From contig NC_065407.1 in NCBI RefSeq assembly GCF_024362695.1, positions 17,422,001 through 17,486,000 on the forward strand: a DNA stretch of 64,000 nt, in the 5' to 3' direction. Numbering within the stretch: position 1 is the first letter of the stretch; every line of letters begins with the position of its first letter. The notes under the pieces are model-generated. The model saw nothing but the letters and a program-made list of their open reading frames with translations, had not been told where the DNA came from and ran no database searches. Source of the DNA: Pectinophora gossypiella (Eukaryota > Arthropoda > Insecta > Lepidoptera > Gelechiidae). Positions 60,623 to 64,000 of the stretch are shown here, piece by piece. Made by a program: the position numbers and the translations under genes.

Positions 60623-60968
60623 TATAATCGAATACCGGATGACGTGAGAAGTGCAACTTCTGCCTGCATATTTAAAAACAGAATAAAAACGTGGCTTCTT
60701 GAGAAGCAATTTTACGATTTTGCATTTTTTAATTGTTTTTTTCTAATTTGTAATTGTATTATAATAATTTTAATTTATATGGAATGACATTTGATTACGA
60801 TTATTATTACTTAATGATTTTGTATTTAATTGTTATTGTATTGATAATATTTGTCTTGTTCATGTCGATTCATTAAGTACGTTTAACGTACCTACTCTGA
60901 ATTATTGTATTTAATTAATGACTTGTAATAGTATATTACCAATAAAATTTTCATTTTAATTTTCATTT
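60623..60968 (+). pseudogene. LINE RT C-terminus with 3' UTR
   Basis: YNRIPDDVRSATSACIFKNR then IKTWLLEKQFYDF: the typical FKxRIKTWLLEKxFY end of an insect LINE protein. A T/A-rich 3' UTR follows and ends CCAATAAAATTTTCATTTTA. Confidence 0.75.
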
Positions 60969-60999
60969 AATCTTCAAAACCATTACCTAGCTATCGGAA

Positions 61000-61246
61000 A
61001 ACGTCTTCATCATCTCCCTAGCGTAATACTGTTTTCATGGGGTCCGCTTACCATACCTGAAGATTTGACAAGTCCGGTTTTGTTCAGAGCGACCGCCTGT
61101 GTGATCTTTCAGCCCGCGAAGTAAAAACTCAATACAGGTTAGATCACGTACCTCCGAAACTAATTTCTCGGGAATGTGGGTTTCCTCACGATGATGTTTT
61201 CCTTCACCGCTGAGCAACTGATAATTATTTATTTATGGTCCAAACG
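61000..61246 (-). mobile_element. SINE-5, near-complete body
   Basis: Reverse tail TCATCATCTCCCTAGCG, body GACCGCCTGTGTGATCTTTC, CAATACAGGTTAGATCACGT, GTTTCCTCACGATGATGTTT, CACCGCTGAGC, up to TGGTCCAAACGTG. Confidence 0.88.
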
Positions 61247-61753
61247 TGTCGTCGTTAATTATTAGTTTAGGATCGTGCTGGGGTTTAATGATGCAGAAGA
61301 AAAGCGATAAAGCAATAAGCAATTCATTTAAATAGAGCCTTTGTCGAAGGCAGTGGAAGCAGACGCCGCATCCGCCCCGCTACCGCCTCGCTGCCCGCTG
61401 TGCTTGAAGCCACACACAACCGTTCGCCGATATCGTTGTTGGCTCAAAAACCCAGTTTTGAAATGTTACCACGAGCTTGATCGTTGATACGCCCGAGGTT
61501 ATAGGCTTTTGTAAACATTTCTGTTATGTAACATGAATGTTTCTAACCTAGAAATGTTCCCGGATTTTATTTGGATAGCCCACTGTAATAAATATTGGCT
61601 CTCGTTCCAAAGATCGAGGTTTGATTCTCGACTGCCAACTTGGACCGTAGTTCGAAGATGAACGGTTTGATCGAGTGTGGGAAATTTATGGTGGACCATT
61701 TAACGTATCCGAATAAGTTTTTAGGAAAAGTGACTTTTAGCGGTTTATAATTA
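61247..61753. other. Unassigned stretch
   Basis: A GC-rich patch at 61345-61435 (GCAGACGCCGCATCCGCCCC) has no recognised identity. Confidence 0.4.
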
Positions 61754-62008
61754 AGCGCATCCGATCCAGAGGTCCCATGTTTGAATCCCGTTGAAGATAT
61801 ACCACAAAAATCACGTTGTGAGCCCTAGTTTGCTTAGGACACTACAGGCTGATCACCCGATTATCCAAAAAATAAGATGATTCCTGCTACGGAAGGCACA
61901 TTAAGCCGTACTGATGGGCCATGAAAGAGGCCTCTGGTGGCTCAATGAAAACCCTAACACCAAGGTTGGTTGGAACTTCATCTCATAACCCACACGATAG
62001 AAGAAGAA
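61754..62008 (+). mobile_element. SINE-1, old and shortened
   Basis: B-box side GTTTGAATCCC, ATCACGTTGTGAGCCCTAGT, core GCTACGGAAGGCACATTAAG and tail to GATAGAAGAAGAA, with a deletion of GGTCCCGGTTACTACTTA. Confidence 0.85.
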
Positions 62009-62479
62009 TTAAGCTCGTATTTAGGTATTGTGATATTGAATTCAGATCGATTTTATCTCACGGACACGAAAAACTAAACCACCAGTCTTTATTGGGGTAA
62101 GCAGTGCCGTTACATATCGAATACTCATATCTCACGGCAATTCCCATGTCTTCTGTCTACCCTACAAAGAACGATACCTCATGGTAACATGCAAGCTATA
62201 AATATATCACAAGTATAACAACGATACATTTGAATGTTCCGATCATCGCAGTAATTGATCGTAATGCATTATGAGTGACAGACTGCTCTTTCAAAGTCCC
62301 CTTATGACATAGCTTAGATAAATGCAGAGGAATCATTTAGAATACTGTTTAATGGACTTTTGAGTGGACTATGTATTTAACGGACTTTCAAACTAAATAG
62401 TTAATGTCATCAGAGGCAAATCAGGTCAGAAAAAAATATAGTTGACTTCAAGAAAAAAACGAGTTTCTCAATACAACTA
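62009..62479. other. Unassigned, with a Repeat-G scrap
   Basis: 62398-62428 (GTTAATGTCATCAGAGGCAA) is a reverse Repeat-G piece. The rest is unassigned. Confidence 0.4.
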
Positions 62480-62493
62480 AATGCTACTGTTAT

Positions 62494-62673
62494 ACATACA
62501 TACATAAACTCACGTCTATTTCCCACCGGGGTAAGCAGGGACTATAGAATTCCATTTGCTTCGATCCTAACACACTTTTCTTGCTTCCTCCACATTCATC
62601 AATCGCTCATACACGCACGCCGGTTCAGAGTAGATCGTATTAAACCTTTTCTAAGGACATCTCGAATTTGGTC
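62494..62673 (-). pseudogene. LINE-M 3' end with 14-bp TSD
   Basis: AATGCTACTGTTAT flanks it exactly (62480-62493, 62674-62687). It has (TATG)n tail, CCCACCGGGGTAAGCAGG, reverse RT C-terminus (TTGCTTCCTCCACATTCATC) and ends at TTGGTC. 180 bp, like 9014-9193, with the same 5' boundary within about 3 bases (ambiguity from the duplication). Confidence 0.93.
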
Positions 62674-62788
62674 AATGCTACTGTTATCATATTAGAAAAT
62701 CTGTTGTTGTTTTCTAAGGATACAGACGTGTGGGAGTAGGTATATACCTTCGCCTAGAGGTTGGGTAAAAAAACACATAAACATACCA

Positions 62789-62955
62789 TAAGCTCATGCT
62801 TATATCCCGATTGGGGTAGTCAAAGGTACATCCATCACAAGATGAACTAAGTACCCACACCTCATCGAGCTTACACCGAGACCAACGTGTTAGGTAGTGA
62901 GCCGTATTAAGCAACTGTGTTGGTGATTTCTGCACTTGAGATAAATTACATAACA
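62789..62955 (-). mobile_element. SINE-4, tail and body
   Basis: ATATCCCGATTGGGGTAGTC, ACAAGATGAACTAAGTACCC, GAGATAAATTACATAACA. Head lost. Confidence 0.83.
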
Positions 62956-62956
62956 T

Positions 62957-63087
62957 AAACAGCCCATATACGTCGCTCTGCTGGGCACAGGCCTCCCCTC
63001 AATCAACAGGAGGGGGTATGGAGCATACTCCAAACACGCTGCTACACTGCGAGTTGGTGGAGGTGTCCTTACGGCTAATAGCGGCTA
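62957..63087 (-). mobile_element. SINE-2 tail, inverted to its neighbour
   Basis: CTGCTGGGCACAGGCCTCCC, CAATCAACAGGAGGGGGTAT, GTTGGTGGAGGTGTCCTTAC, CGGCTAATAGC. The next SINE-2 entered at its edge. Confidence 0.88.
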
Positions 63088-63097
63088 ATAACTAAAA

Positions 63098-63426
63098 AAA
63101 TCCTCCGTCGTCTAGTGGTTAGAGCGTTAGGCTCACGACCTGGAGGTCCGGGTTCGATTCCCGATGGGGACATGGTCGAAATCACTTTGTGAGACTGTCC
63201 TTTGTTTGGTAAGGTCTTTTCAGGCTTGAATCACCTGATTGTCCGAAAAAGTAAGATGATTCCGTGCTTCGGAGGGCACGTTAAGCCGTTGGTCCCGGCT
63301 ATTAGCCGTAAAAACACCTCCACCAACCGGCAGTGGAGCAGCGTGGTGGAGTATGCTCCATACCCCCCTCCGGTTGATTGAGGGGAGGCCTGTGCCCAGC
63401 AGTGGGACGTATATAGGCAGTTTATG
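63098..63426 (+). mobile_element. SINE-2, full length, 10-bp TSD
   Basis: 329 bp between exact ATAACTAAAA copies (63088-63097, 63427-63436). Head TCCTCCGTCGTCTAGTGGTT (A-box) and GGTTCGATTCCC (B-box), CACTTTGTGAGACTGTCC, core GTGCTTCGGAGGGCACG, CCGTAAAAACACCTCCACC, tail GGAGGCCTGTGCCCAGCAGT, TATATAGGCAG. Reference copy for the family. Confidence 0.96.
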
Positions 63427-63436
63427 ATAACTAAAA

Positions 63437-63680
63437 TAGTACAGTTTAGTACTACTCATACAACTACTCTATGTCTCTGTGAGTTCACAGAGCGGCGTGT
63501 TTGACCACTTTACACTCGCTACTGTCGTCAATATAAAACATTACCAAACAAGAGCCCATTTCGTACCAATTTTGAAATTACTAGGTAGAGTAAGCGTGTA
63601 GTAAGGACATGCTTAGAATTGTACAGAATACTCAAATAATAGGTACCTAATTGCGTCTAAAATAGAATATGATATTCGTA
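63437..63680. other. Unassigned stretch
   Basis: No supported feature. Confidence 0.5.
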
Positions 63681-63958
63681 ACCGCTTTCGTGGTCGGTCC
63701 AGTGGTTGAGCGTTGGGCTCACGATCCAAAGGTCCCGAGTATGAATCCCGGTGGGGATATATCACAAAAATCACTTTGTGATCCCTAGTTTGTCCGAAAG
63801 TAAGACGATCCGTGCTTCAGAAGGCACTTTAAGCCGTTGGTCCCGGTTACTGATGTAATTACGTAGTCGTTACCTGAGTCATGACAAGGGCCTTTGGCGG
63901 CTCAATAATAAACCTGACACCAGGGTTGATGAGGTTGGTAATCCACCAAACAACCCAA
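63681..63958 (+). mobile_element. SINE-1, full head and tail, internally deleted
   Basis: GTCCAGTGGTTGAGCGTTGG (A-box), decayed B-box GAGTATGAATCCC, body CACTTTGTGATCCCTAG then a deletion to TTTGTCCGAAAGTAAG, core GTGCTTCAGAAGGCAC, tail to CAACCCA. It nears the window's right edge. Confidence 0.9.
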
Positions 63959-64000
63959 GAATCCGTGATAGCCCTGAGCGAAGAGGGCGTGATTTATATT

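Overview
This window reads as lepidopteran (moth or butterfly) nuclear DNA: AT-rich, intron/intergenic in character, and packed with the short interspersed elements and 5'-truncated LINE ends typical of Lepidoptera. I find no confident host protein-coding gene, rRNA gene, functional tRNA gene or CRISPR array. The open reading frames are short and either lie inside repeats (C-terminal reverse-transcriptase scraps) or look like chance. The organism call is an inference from repeat style, not from a gene.

Family names used here are local to this annotation. SINE-1 is tRNA-headed, with a tail containing GGCGGCTCAATAGTAACC. SINE-2 has a similar head and core but a tail containing CCCAGCAGTGGGACG. 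SINE-3 has a hybrid tRNA-like/5S-rRNA-like head. SINE-4 is tRNA-headed with a tail ending in TTATG repeats. SINE-5 is tRNA-headed with the body motif GGTGAAGGAAAACATCG. LINE-M, -J, -R, -N, -H, -X, -S and -Y are LINE 3' ends. Repeat-G, -L, -P, -U, -E and -W are unclassified. MITE-1 to MITE-5 and a hAT-type MITE are short inverted-repeat DNA transposons.

Layout: 0-5.3 kb is a nest of MITE-1, Repeat-G, SINE-5, SINE-1, Repeat-L and SINE-4 with several readable nested insertions. 5-20 kb alternates sparse unique DNA with SINE and LINE ends, plus a perfect-looking small MITE at 15.3 kb. 20-31.6 kb carries full-length SINE-1, SINE-2 and SINE-3 copies and a 229-bp MITE. 32.3-35.5 kb is the longest low-repeat block and holds a weak promoter/exon candidate. 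36-46.8 kb is again heavily nested (MITE-4/SINE-4/Repeat-G, a hAT MITE in SINE-2, SINE-1 in SINE-1). 47-64 kb holds LINE ends, MITE-2, SINE-3 and a head-to-head SINE-2 pair.

The most coherent biology is a SINE/LINE community. Three SINE families with different tails share one central module that can fold as a hairpin. SINE-2 and SINE-3 tails match the 3' end of LINE-R copies in the same window, and SINE-4 tails match LINE-J/LINE-M ends, as expected if these SINEs borrow those LINEs' machinery. Many insertions keep target-site duplications (8-17 bp), so the order of events can be read directly. I did not find evidence for a wholly new biological system.
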